This document shows positions 1 to 5,216 of a DNA stretch of 5,239 nucleotides, piece after piece. A program made the translations under genes and the position numbers. The notes beneath the pieces were generated by a model. That model was given only the letters and a program-made list of their open reading frames with translations, made no database searches and was not told the origin of the DNA. Position 1 is the first letter of the stretch, and each line of letters opens with the position of its first letter. Source of the stretch: CAZEHS01 sp964649745 (lineage in GTDB: Bacteria; Bacillota; Clostridia; Peptostreptococcales; Acidaminobacteraceae); NCBI GenBank assembly GCA_964649745.1, contig CAZYQI010000074.1:1-5239 (forward strand), in the 5' to 3' direction.

Positions 1-2
1 AA

Positions 3-110
3 GCTGGTGCTAATGTTTTGGCTATTTTGGGACATAATCAAAAATGCTTGACAGTGCGCATGCTTGTCAAAGGGTACGATGTCTATCGCTGCGAAACGGA
101 GAGTGGGTAA
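3..110 (+). CDS. possible C-terminal tail of a gene cut by the window edge (unrecognised)
   Basis: An open frame enters from the left edge and runs 35 codons to a TAA at 108-110. The other two plus-strand frames close at 11-13 and 49-51. The peptide ends in VKGYDVYRCETESG, which I do not recognise as any family. The only support is that the frame is open from the edge, that the residue mix is plausible, and that a promoter and a strong terminator lie just downstream, as expected behind a gene end. The length is short enough to be open by chance. Sequence to the left of the window would settle it. Confidence 0.3.
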   Translation, partial: AGANVLAILGHNQKCLTVRMLVKGYDVYRCETESG

Positions 111-120
111 GAAAACCTGT

Positions 121-149
121 TTGACACCGGGGTGGGTATCTGGTAGATT
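121..149 (+). promoter_or_regulatory. strong sigma-A-type promoter with extended -10
   Basis: A perfect -35 box TTGACA (121-126) is followed by a 17-nt spacer and TAGATT (144-149), which matches the consensus -10 at four of six positions. A TG one base upstream of it (141-142) makes an extended -10. Transcription would begin near 155-157. No gene with a ribosome binding site starts between here and the terminator at 193-238, so the promoter appears to drive a short untranslated RNA. This is read directly from sequence; activity is inferred. Confidence 0.6.
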
Positions 150-155
150 AAGACC

Positions 156-238
156 ATGGAGTGCATGCAATGACGTATGCGAACGGGCAATGCAGCCCCA
201 GGACTTACCTACAGGTGAGTCTTGGGGCTGTTTTTATT
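156..238 (+). ncRNA. candidate small RNA, about 80 nt, two stem-loops
   Basis: The stretch lies between a near-ideal promoter (121-149) and a strong intrinsic terminator (193-238). The predicted RNA has a first hairpin in which GCATGC (163-168) pairs with GTATGC (175-180), six pairs with one G-U, around a six-base loop. A single-stranded link (181-192) follows, and then the long terminator stem. No open frame of useful length with a ribosome binding site fits inside. It matches no RNA family I can name; I see no tmRNA, SRP RNA, RNase P, T-box or common riboswitch signature. The 5' end is estimated from the promoter. It could instead be merely the 3' untranslated end of an upstream gene. Confidence 0.4.
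193..238 (+). terminator. strong intrinsic terminator
   Basis: The left arm 193-210 pairs with the right arm 213-230 over nearly its whole length, with two G-U pairs. The base is CAGCCCCA against TGGGGCTG, and the loop is only about four bases. TTTTTATT follows directly (231-238). The T-run is on the plus strand only; on the minus strand no T-run follows the stem, so it is one-directional. It would end the candidate small RNA and any transcript arriving from the left edge. Confidence 0.9.
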
Positions 239-286
239 AACGCGAAATGAGGAGATCCGATGGATGATCTGAGAGAAGGAAACGGA

Positions 287-318
287 GTCAGGCCTGACAA
301 GTGACATGACAAGTGACA
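287..318. repeat. 12-bp palindrome fused to a 12-bp perfect tandem repeat
   Basis: GTCAGGCCTGAC (287-298) is a perfect palindrome. Overlapping its right side, TGACAAGTGACA occurs twice head to tail without a mismatch (295-306 and 307-318). The result is four TGAC words within 23 bases (starting at 295, 302, 307 and 314) plus one inverted copy at 287. This could be a slippage duplication of no function or a cluster of protein-binding half-sites. No promoter is visible next to it. Confidence 0.6.
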
Positions 319-328
319 ATGCTGCGTA

Positions 329-367
329 AAAGACGAACAAGCAGCAGAAAATCTGCCGCTTGCTGCT
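329..367 (-). terminator. weak candidate terminator of the zinc operon
   Basis: On the minus strand, 44 bases past the repressor gene, AGCAGCA (read at 367-361) pairs with TGCTGCT (346-340) across a 14-base loop. The RNA would then continue with TGTTCGTCTTTT, which is T-rich but interrupted. A shorter competing hairpin (GCAGA with TCTGC) shares part of the stem. Stem and T-tract are both sub-optimal, but nothing better lies downstream of the operon in this window. Confidence 0.4.
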
Positions 368-410
368 GTATGAGGGTGAACGACGGCTGCATAAAGTATC
401 CTGACACAAT

Positions 411-842
411 TTACTTTTGAATAGTGCTGCAATCCGGGCAAAGTCCATAAATTTCAAGGCGGTGGGCCTCGATGCGAAAGCCGGTTTGCGCGGCCAATTC
501 ATGTTCAATGCGGTGAACGGGGCAGTTTTCAAGCTCCACCTTTCGGTTACAGCCCGTGCAGATCAGGTAATGCCGGTGCATGCGGCCGCTCATTTCGTAT
601 AGGGCCTTGCTTTGATCCATCAAAACGCTCCGGGCAATCAAACGCTTCTCCACAAGGGAGTCCAGCGTCCGATACACGGTGGAGAGATTGATGATATAAC
701 CTGTGTCGCTAAGCCGGCGATAGATATCCTCAGCGGCAATCGCCTCATCTAAATCAGAGAGCATGGCCAATACTTCCACCCGGTGAGGGGTACATTTCAG
801 ACCGGCGTTCTTTATCTGATCGTGGATACGTTTGTCCTTCAT
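411..842 (-). CDS. zur: Fur-family metal-responsive repressor, probable Zur
   Basis: The 143-residue protein has the normal length and layout of the Fur family. An N-terminal winged-helix DNA-binding domain (about 1-84) contains the recognition segment NLSTVYRTLDSL (52-63). A C-terminal metal-binding and dimerisation domain begins with HRHYLICTGC (89-98). Cysteine pairs C95/C98 and C135/C138 form the structural zinc site typical of the family. H89, H91, C107, H127 and E130 sit where sensory-site ligands usually lie. The assignment as Zur rather than Fur, PerR or Mur rests on context: it is the last gene of a zinc-type ABC transporter operon, four bases after the permease stop. AAAGGA stands seven bases before the ATG. 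It probably represses its own operon with bound Zn(II), acting at the palindrome 3422-3440. Family assignment is firm; metal specificity is inferred. Confidence 0.85.
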   Translation of the reverse strand: MKDKRIHDQIKNAGLKCTPHRVEVLAMLSDLDEAIAAEDIYRRLSDTGYIINLSTVYRTLDSLVEKRLIARSVLMDQSKALYEMSGRMHRHYLICTGCNRKVELENCPVHRIEHELAAQTGFRIEAHRLEIYGLCPDCSTIQK

Positions 843-846
843 CGGC

Positions 847-1674
847 TCATCCTTTCCCTACGATATGCTTGCCTGCCAGTGCCATCGTAAAGAAGAGACC
901 GTTAAGCACAACGATGGAAGCGCCGGTGGGCACATTGAACAGATAGGATGAAAATACGCCCAGTATCACCGAAAGCACCGAAACGCAGGCGCTGATCAGG
1001 ATGGTTGCTTTAAAACCTCTGCCTGCCTGCAGGGCCGTTACCGTAGGGAATATAATCAGGCTGGATATCAGCATGGTACCCACAATTTTAATGCCCAGCA
1101 CGATGGTCACTGCGGTGAGGACCGATATTAAAGCGTTGAGTTGGTTGGTATTCAGGCCGATGGCCTCGGCATACTCCTCGTCATGGGTCAGGGCAAAAAA
1201 GCGCGGGTAATAGAAAATGCCAAGGATCAGGATCAGTGCGGACAGCACCACGGAAATCCAGACATCGCTGGTTTCAATCACCAGAATGCTTCCGAACAGG
1301 TAGCTGAACAGATCCACATTGAAGCCCTGAGAAAGGCTTGAAATCATGACACCTACGGCGATGGAAAAGGATGAAATCAACCCGATGGCGGCATCGCCGT
1401 ACATATCGGCCTTTTGATTCACCTTCAGGATAGCGAAGGAAGCCAGTATAACCAAGGGAATGGAGAGCGTCAGCGGCGCCATGCCGAAGAACAGGGCGAT
1501 GGCTATGGTTGCAAAGCTCACATGGGCCAGACCGTCGCCAATCATAGAGAATTTCTTCAGTACCAAAAAAATCCCGAGAAAGGAACAGCTGATGGCCACC
1601 ATGGAGCCGGCGATCAGGGCCTTTTGGATGAAACCGTACTGTAAAGCTTCACTGAGTGTCTGTAACAGGGTCAT
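847..1674 (-). CDS. znuB: metal (zinc) ABC transporter permease, ABC-3 family
   Basis: This 275-residue, very hydrophobic protein of the ABC-3 family (ZnuB/MntB/TroC type) forms the membrane channel for the metal. Family landmarks are MIGDGLAHVSFA (44-55) after the first membrane helix, DLFSYLFGSILVI (121-133), and DEEYAEAIGLNTNQLN (165-180), the cytoplasmic loop that contacts the ATPase, followed by VGTMLISSLIIFPTVTALQ (198-216). About eight membrane segments can be drawn, close to the family norm. The start is the ATG at 1674 because GGAGG (1686-1682) stands seven bases before it. An in-frame ATG 14 codons earlier lacks such a site and would add a non-family extension inside znuC. The gene overlaps the end of znuC by 26 nt, which suggests coupled translation. 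Confidence 0.9.
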   Translation of the reverse strand: MTLLQTLSEALQYGFIQKALIAGSMVAISCSFLGIFLVLKKFSMIGDGLAHVSFATIAIALFFGMAPLTLSIPLVILASFAILKVNQKADMYGDAAIGLISSFSIAVGVMISSLSQGFNVDLFSYLFGSILVIETSDVWISVVLSALILILGIFYYPRFFALTHDEEYAEAIGLNTNQLNALISVLTAVTIVLGIKIVGTMLISSLIIFPTVTALQAGRGFKATILISACVSVLSVILGVFSSYLFNVPTGASIVVLNGLFFTMALAGKHIVGKG

Positions 1675-2416
1675 GGCTGTGCCTCCAACATATTTGATGC
1701 TGTGTTTCATATCCAAAATAGCGGGTCATATCCGGAGAACCACAGAACTGTTCATAGCCTCCGAAAAATATCAGACGGCGGTCCAAATACAGCATCTTGT
1801 TGGTAAAGCGCCCCACGGAGCCTATGTCGTGGGAGACCAGCAGGATGGTCACGCCATCATCCTTGTTCAGCGATGTCAGAAGCGTATAGAATTCTTCCCG
1901 GATTTGAGGGTCCAGAGCGCTGGTAGGTTCGTCGAGGATCAGCAGGCTGGGACTTGCAACAAGGGCCCTTCCCAGAAGTACCCGCTGCATTTGTCCTCCG
2001 GACAGGCTGCCGATGCGCTTTGATTTCAAGTCTTGAATCTTGAGGCGTTCAAGCACGGTATCAATGCGCAGCTTGTCCGCCGGGGTCATCCGCAGCTGAA
2101 ATCCGGTGTGATGAATCAGCCCGGTTGCGATGATTTCTTTAACGGTGGCCGGGAAAACCCGATCAGCAGACATGGCCTTTTGAGGCAGATACCCGAGAAA
2201 CCCCTGTGAGCCTGCGGCTCCGCTGTTGAAGGTGATGGTTCCGCCGGCGGGATGATTGAGACCCAGCAGTGTTTTTATCAGGGTGGTTTTACCGCAGCCA
2301 TTGGGCCCCACAATCCCAATGTAATCTCCCTTTTCAACCGCGAAGGATACATCAGTCAAGGCCTCATGTCGGCCATAGCGAACAGTCAGATTTTCTACCC
2401 GTATTAATTCACTCAT
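1649..2416 (-). CDS. znuC: metal (zinc) ABC transporter ATP-binding protein
   Basis: This 255-residue cytoplasmic ATPase powers the importer. All nucleotide-binding motifs are intact: Walker A GPNGCGKT (37-44), Q-loop glutamine Q79, signature LSGGQ (138-142), Walker B LLILDEP (158-164) with catalytic E163, D-loop SALD (166-169) and switch histidine H196. The tail after about residue 235 holds four histidines and one cysteine within 13 residues (HQICWRHSHD region). Zinc importers often carry such metal-rich tails, but its role here is a guess. The ATG lies inside the last codons of znuA (8-nt overlap) with GGGAG just upstream, so translation is probably coupled. The 3' end overlaps znuB. Metal specificity comes from its partners, not from this subunit. 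Confidence 0.92.
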   Translation of the reverse strand: MSELIRVENLTVRYGRHEALTDVSFAVEKGDYIGIVGPNGCGKTTLIKTLLGLNHPAGGTITFNSGAAGSQGFLGYLPQKAMSADRVFPATVKEIIATGLIHHTGFQLRMTPADKLRIDTVLERLKIQDLKSKRIGSLSGGQMQRVLLGRALVASPSLLILDEPTSALDPQIREEFYTLLTSLNKDDGVTILLVSHDIGSVGRFTNKMLYLDRRLIFFGGYEQFCGSPDMTRYFGYETQHQICWRHSHDPVTDTQ

Positions 2417-3404
2417 GAACTCCCAGCCCCTTAATAAGATTTACAAGATTTTGCTTCATGATTTCGATATAGGTGATGCCCTTTTCACGGTCTTCCTTGG
2501 ATACGTTGTGTGCGCCATTCAACATCAGCATTTCGGCGCCGGTCTCATCGGCAATGACCCGTGCAATCCGGGGATCGATCAGCTCCTGGTAGAATATCAC
2601 CTTGGTGCCGGAGGCCTTCAGTGCTTCTGTCAGCTGAACAATGCTGGCCGGTGTGGGCTCTGCATTGGGAGAAAAGCCGTCATAAGGGGAGATATGCTCC
2701 AAGCCATACCTTTTCGCCAAATAGCCAAAGGCAAAATGGCCGCCGTAGATGATTTTTTTACCGGTGGATTTTTCAATGGCGGCAAGATAGCTTTCGTGCA
2801 GTTCCTGCAAATCTCCTTTAAGGACATCCTTACGGACGGTAATATCCTTACCCCATTCCGGTGCGGCCTCAATCAGGCCCGCAGCAATGGTGTCTGTCAT
2901 TTGGACGGCAAGAACGGGATCAAGCCATATGTGGGGATCTGCGCCGGCGTCTTCGTGATCTGAAATTTCTTTATCAGGTGCCTCACCTTCATGATCGGCC
3001 TCTTCTTCATGGTCATGGCCTATCAACAGCTCAATACCCGTGCTGGCATCGATAATCGTCAAATCCTTGCTGTTGATGGTCTTGAGAATATCATGGGCCC
3101 ATGGCTCCATGGCTTCCCCTGTATAAATGAACACATCGGCCTTGCTGATACCCACGATGTCCTGAGGGGTGGGCTCGTAGGCGTGAGGTTCAACTCCCGG
3201 AGGAAGAAGCAAAGTGACCTCCCCCTTCTCCCCAAGCAGGGTCTTGGCAAAATCATAGGTAGGAAAAAGGGTGGTGACCACCTGAAGCTTTTGGGGGGCC
3301 TCCGAAACAGCCGTGGGAGAACTGGTATTTTGGGTACACCCCATGGTTAGGGAAAGTGTAAGGATCACAAGCAGAGAAAACAGCCTGCTGAGAGAATTCT
3401 TCAT
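2409..3404 (-). CDS. znuA: zinc ABC transporter substrate-binding lipoprotein
   Basis: This 331-residue cluster A-I solute-binding protein (ZnuA/AdcA type) captures the metal outside the membrane and hands it to ZnuB. Residues 1-22 are a signal peptide with basic N-terminus, hydrophobic core and lipobox-like LTMGC, so C23 should be lipidated; threonine at -3 is slightly off consensus. Probable zinc ligands are H74 (PPGVEPHAYEPTP), H158 (DPHIWLDP) and H223 (GGHFAFGYLA). Histidine at the third position favours zinc, because manganese/iron relatives such as PsaA have glutamate there. A His- and acid-rich loop (130-156, H130, H132, H138, H150) is typical of zinc binders. The start is the ATG at 3404, preceded by AAGGAGG (3416-3410) at five bases. 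A longer frame adds 31 residues but would run across the promoter. It is the first gene of the operon. Confidence 0.93.
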   Translation of the reverse strand: MKNSLSRLFSLLVILTLSLTMGCTQNTSSPTAVSEAPQKLQVVTTLFPTYDFAKTLLGEKGEVTLLLPPGVEPHAYEPTPQDIVGISKADVFIYTGEAMEPWAHDILKTINSKDLTIIDASTGIELLIGHDHEEEADHEGEAPDKEISDHEDAGADPHIWLDPVLAVQMTDTIAAGLIEAAPEWGKDITVRKDVLKGDLQELHESYLAAIEKSTGKKIIYGGHFAFGYLAKRYGLEHISPYDGFSPNAEPTPASIVQLTEALKASGTKVIFYQELIDPRIARVIADETGAEMLMLNGAHNVSKEDREKGITYIEIMKQNLVNLIKGLGVHE

Positions 3405-3421
3405 GATAGCCTCCTTGTGCA

Positions 3422-3440
3422 AATGCGAATTATTTGCATT
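3422..3440. promoter_or_regulatory. Fur/Zur-type operator, 9-1-9 palindrome
   Basis: AATGCGAAT-T-ATTTGCATT is a 9-1-9 inverted repeat with one mismatched pair (G3427 against T3435). This is the geometry used by Fur-family repressors. It lies just downstream of the -10 box of the znuA promoter, over the predicted transcription start, and 18 nt before the znuA ATG. A repressor bound there would block the polymerase. The link to the operon's own Fur-family protein is inferred. The exact sequence differs from the Bacillus subtilis Zur box as I know it, so specificity is unproven. Confidence 0.75.
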
Positions 3441-3441
3441 C

Positions 3442-3470
3442 ATTTTATCATAACGTTCCATCCGGAACAA
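3442..3470 (-). promoter_or_regulatory. promoter of the znuA-znuC-znuB-zur operon
   Basis: Read on the minus strand, TAAAAT (3447-3442) matches the -10 consensus at five of six positions. It has an extended TG one base upstream (3450-3449). A weak -35, TTGTTC (3470-3465), sits 17 nt away. The start site would fall near 3435, inside the 9-1-9 palindrome. It is the only good promoter upstream of znuA in the intergenic region, and the close gene packing suggests that it serves all four genes. Confidence 0.65.
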
Positions 3471-3487
3471 GGATGGAATATGGAATA
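3455..3487. repeat. nested inverted repeats and 7-bp tandem repeat across the operon -35 region
   Basis: TTCCATCC (3456-3463) and GGATGGAA (3471-3478) form a perfect 8-bp inverted repeat with a 7-nt spacer. Inside it, GTTCC (3455-3459) and GGAAC (3464-3468) form a second, mutually exclusive inverted repeat. TGGAATA then occurs twice in tandem (3474-3480, 3481-3487). The -35 hexamer of the zinc operon lies between the outer arms. The layout would suit a second DNA-binding regulator, but no candidate protein is visible here. Confidence 0.5.
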
Positions 3488-3512
3488 CTGTTAACAAGGG
3501 TTATGGTCGATG

Positions 3513-3539
3513 TTCCTAAGCTACGATTCGTGATATGAT
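3513..3539 (+). promoter_or_regulatory. candidate promoter of the glutamate-synthase-like gene
   Basis: TATGAT (3534-3539) matches the -10 consensus at five of six positions and carries an extended TG at 3531-3532. No good -35 sits at 16-18 nt; the sequence around 3511-3518 is only loosely similar, so activity would lean on the extended -10. Start would be near 3546, giving a leader of about 77 nt. It diverges from the zinc operon promoter, with the Zur-type palindrome about 90 bp upstream of this -10, too far for simple blocking. Confidence 0.4.
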
Positions 3540-3589
3540 AATTTGTGGGAATACTGGAGATGCGTGCATTTCACGAATTGGATCTTGAT

Positions 3590-3605
3590 GCAGTGATTTC
3601 ACTGC
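3590..3605 (+). other. small hairpin in the leader just before the ribosome binding site
   Basis: GCAGTG (3590-3595) pairs perfectly with CACTGC (3600-3605) around the loop ATTT. It ends six bases before the AGGAGG at 3612-3617, leaving that site exposed. It is too short to be a riboswitch and has no T-run. A similar CGTG-N5-CACG element lies at 3563-3575. It may only affect mRNA stability or translation, or be chance. Confidence 0.35.
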
Positions 3606-3622
3606 CAAAACAGGAGGGTCTC

Positions 3623-5173
3623 ATGAGCTACAGTCCATCACTCGGCACTTCCGTCAGCAACACCCACAATCGCACCCGTCACATTTCTCCCTTTTCAGGA
3701 ATGTGCGCCATCTGTACGGCAACCTGTACGGGCACCTGCGAGATTGGTCTTTCTGCAACCCGAGGGGGTGAAGCGGTTCATCCCTATATGCCGGATATCA
3801 ACCAATTTGCATCGGAGAAGGATTATCCCCTGGATTTTTCCCACATTGCCATCAACGGACGGGTTTTCGGAGCGGAGGGCTGTGCTGAAGATTCCTACGC
3901 CGCCACGTTCCCCAAAGTGGATATCCGTTCGACCTTCGGGACCGGGAATTCGGTGCCTATTTTGGCCCCCATCCTCCTGCCGGCCATTGCCAAGCTCAAC
4001 TGGCAGGATTATTTTGGCGGTGCGGCCCTGGCGGGGATTCCGGTGGTCATCGGTGAGGATGTTATCGCCAAGGATAAGGGCCTTGTGCTGGAGAATGGGA
4101 AGGTGAAGGAAGCGCCTCTGGTGGCAGACATGGTTCAGGCCTTCCGGGCCTATCATAGGGGCTATGGAGATGTTATCCTTCAAGCTAACTATGACGATGA
4201 GCATTTGGGTCTTTTAGAGTATGCCATTACCAAGTTGGGTGTCACCTCGGTGGAGCTTAAGTTCGGACAGGCATCCAAGGGCATACAGGGCTATGGAAAG
4301 CTGGGCAGTCTGGAGGATGCCTTGAAATTTCATAGCAAGGGGTATGTGGTTTACCCGGATCCCACCGATCCTAAGGTAGTTGAAAATTATAAAAATGGGT
4401 GTGGACGAGCCTTCGAGAAGATAGGCAAGCTCCCCATGTGGAATGCCGAGCAACTGGGATACCGCGTTGCAGAGCTGCGAAGGCTTGGAGCCCAGCGGGT
4501 ATGCTTCAAGACCGGTCCTTACGATCCACAGGATATTGTCCGTATCCTGAAAATAGCTTCCCAGGCGGGAGTGGATCTGGTCACTCTGGATGGTGCAGGA
4601 GGGGGAACCGGCAACAGCCCTGTGAAGATGATGAACGAATGGGGCGTGCATACCGTCTGTTTGGAAAGCGCCGTGTACATGATACTGAAGGGGATGAAGG
4701 AAAGAGGGTACGTACTTCCTCAAATCGCCATGGCTGGAGGATTTGCCATGGAGGATACGATTTATAAGGGACTTACCCTGGGAGCCCCTTATATCGGACT
4801 TATCGCTGTTGGGCGCGGAGCCATGGCGGCAGCTATGGCAGGTAAGCAGATTGGCGATGCCCTCCGACAGGGAACCGTACCTAAAGAATATGCCCGCTTC
4901 GGCAATTCTGTGGACGAGATATTTGTGGACCTTCGGGAGCTTAAGGGACTGTATGGCAACAGAGCGGCGGAGATATCCACCGGTGCCGTTGGTGTCTATT
5001 CCTATATCAACCGCTTATCTACGGGGCTAAGACAGTTGATGGCTCTAAACCGAAAATTCACACTGAACGCCATATCCCGAGAGGATATCTATGGCCTTAC
5101 GCCGCAGGTATGCGACGTTACAGGGCTGGACACCTATCAGGGAAGAATGCTTAAGGAACTGAACCGTATTTGA
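3623..5173 (+). CDS. FMN-binding glutamate-synthase-like protein (GltB central/FMN domain only)
   Basis: This 516-residue protein belongs to the glutamate synthase FMN-domain family, a TIM-barrel flavin fold. Landmarks are ELKFGQASKG (211-220), the DGAGGGTGNSP loop (323-333) and AGGFAMEDTIYKGLTLGAPYIGL (371-393), matching flavin- and phosphate-binding segments of GltB. It lacks the N-terminal glutaminase domain and the C-terminal beta-helix of full GltB (about 1,500 residues), so it is not an ordinary glutamate synthase large subunit. The CX5CX4C 3Fe-4S motif expected after the last segment is absent; GRGAMAAAMAGKQ stands there. Instead, the N-terminus has C28, C31, C35 and C39 (CX2CX3CX3C), a possible iron-sulfur or zinc site. 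The start is the ATG at 3623 because AGGAGG (3612-3617) stands five bases before it; an in-frame GTG at 3545 has no such site. The substrate is unknown. No glutamate synthase small subunit is adjacent. Confidence 0.85.
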   Translation: MSYSPSLGTSVSNTHNRTRHISPFSGMCAICTATCTGTCEIGLSATRGGEAVHPYMPDINQFASEKDYPLDFSHIAINGRVFGAEGCAEDSYAATFPKVDIRSTFGTGNSVPILAPILLPAIAKLNWQDYFGGAALAGIPVVIGEDVIAKDKGLVLENGKVKEAPLVADMVQAFRAYHRGYGDVILQANYDDEHLGLLEYAITKLGVTSVELKFGQASKGIQGYGKLGSLEDALKFHSKGYVVYPDPTDPKVVENYKNGCGRAFEKIGKLPMWNAEQLGYRVAELRRLGAQRVCFKTGPYDPQDIVRILKIASQAGVDLVTLDGAGGGTGNSPVKMMNEWGVHTVCLESAVYMILKGMKERGYVLPQIAMAGGFAMEDTIYKGLTLGAPYIGLIAVGRGAMAAAMAGKQIGDALRQGTVPKEYARFGNSVDEIFVDLRELKGLYGNRAAEISTGAVGVYSYINRLSTGLRQLMALNRKFTLNAISREDIYGLTPQVCDVTGLDTYQGRMLKELNRI

Positions 5174-5184
5174 AGTGAACCTTT

Positions 5185-5216
5185 GCTTCGGGTGGAGTTT
5201 CTACTCCATCCGAAGC
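5185..5216 (+). terminator. hairpin after the glutamate-synthase-like gene, probable but atypical terminator
   Basis: The arms 5185-5197 and 5204-5216 form a 13-bp stem with one G-U pair and a six-base loop, starting 11 bases after the stop codon. Position and stem strength fit a terminator, but the following bases are TTAGTTG rather than a T-run. It may instead protect the 3' end of the message, or termination may be factor-dependent. The remaining bases to 5239 show no gene start. Confidence 0.5.

Larger units (their letters stand above)
239..410. other. gene-free spacer between terminator and zinc operon
   Basis: This spacer separates the plus-strand terminator from the 3' end of the minus-strand zinc operon. 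I see no credible gene in it. A 14-codon frame (260-304) has an AGGAG ribosome binding site at 250-254 but no promoter I can identify and no recognisable content. The spacer holds a 12-bp palindrome, a 12-bp tandem repeat and a weak minus-strand hairpin, listed separately. Confidence 0.6.

Noticed and set aside
48..70. Inverted repeat TTGACA ... TGTCAA resembling an operator or a promoter
   Set aside because: Only six pairs around an 11-base spacer. A -10-like TACGAT lies 21 nt from TTGACA, too far for a sigma-A promoter, and the stretch may be coding tail.
250..304. 14-codon frame with AGGAG ribosome binding site at 250-254
   Set aside because: It lies just after a strong terminator with no visible promoter, ends inside the tandem repeat and has no recognisable content; probably chance.
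209..532. Open frames on either strand overlapping the repressor gene end, and many frames opposite the other genes
   Set aside because: They are antisense or out-of-frame shadows of well-supported genes, without ribosome binding sites or recognisable protein features.
2409..3404. Manganese or iron rather than zinc transporter
   Set aside because: The His-rich acidic loop and histidine (H223) at the third metal-ligand position fit zinc-type binding proteins; manganese/iron relatives have glutamate there. Not experimentally settled.
3405..3497. Longer znuA reading frame starting at 3497 (31 extra N-terminal residues)
   Set aside because: The extension would place non-signal sequence before a clean lipoprotein signal peptide and would cross the promoter and the Zur-type palindrome. 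The ATG at 3404 has a near-perfect ribosome binding site.
3489..3540. Second Zur-type box near the promoter of the glutamate-synthase-like gene
   Set aside because: I checked the sequence around 3525-3541 and the TGTTAACA palindrome (3489-3496). Neither has 9-1-9 symmetry or resembles the 3422-3440 site.
3545..3622. Longer glutamate-synthase-like frame starting at GTG 3545
   Set aside because: There is no ribosome binding site before the GTG and it coincides with the predicted transcript start. AGGAGG precedes the ATG at 3623 at ideal distance.
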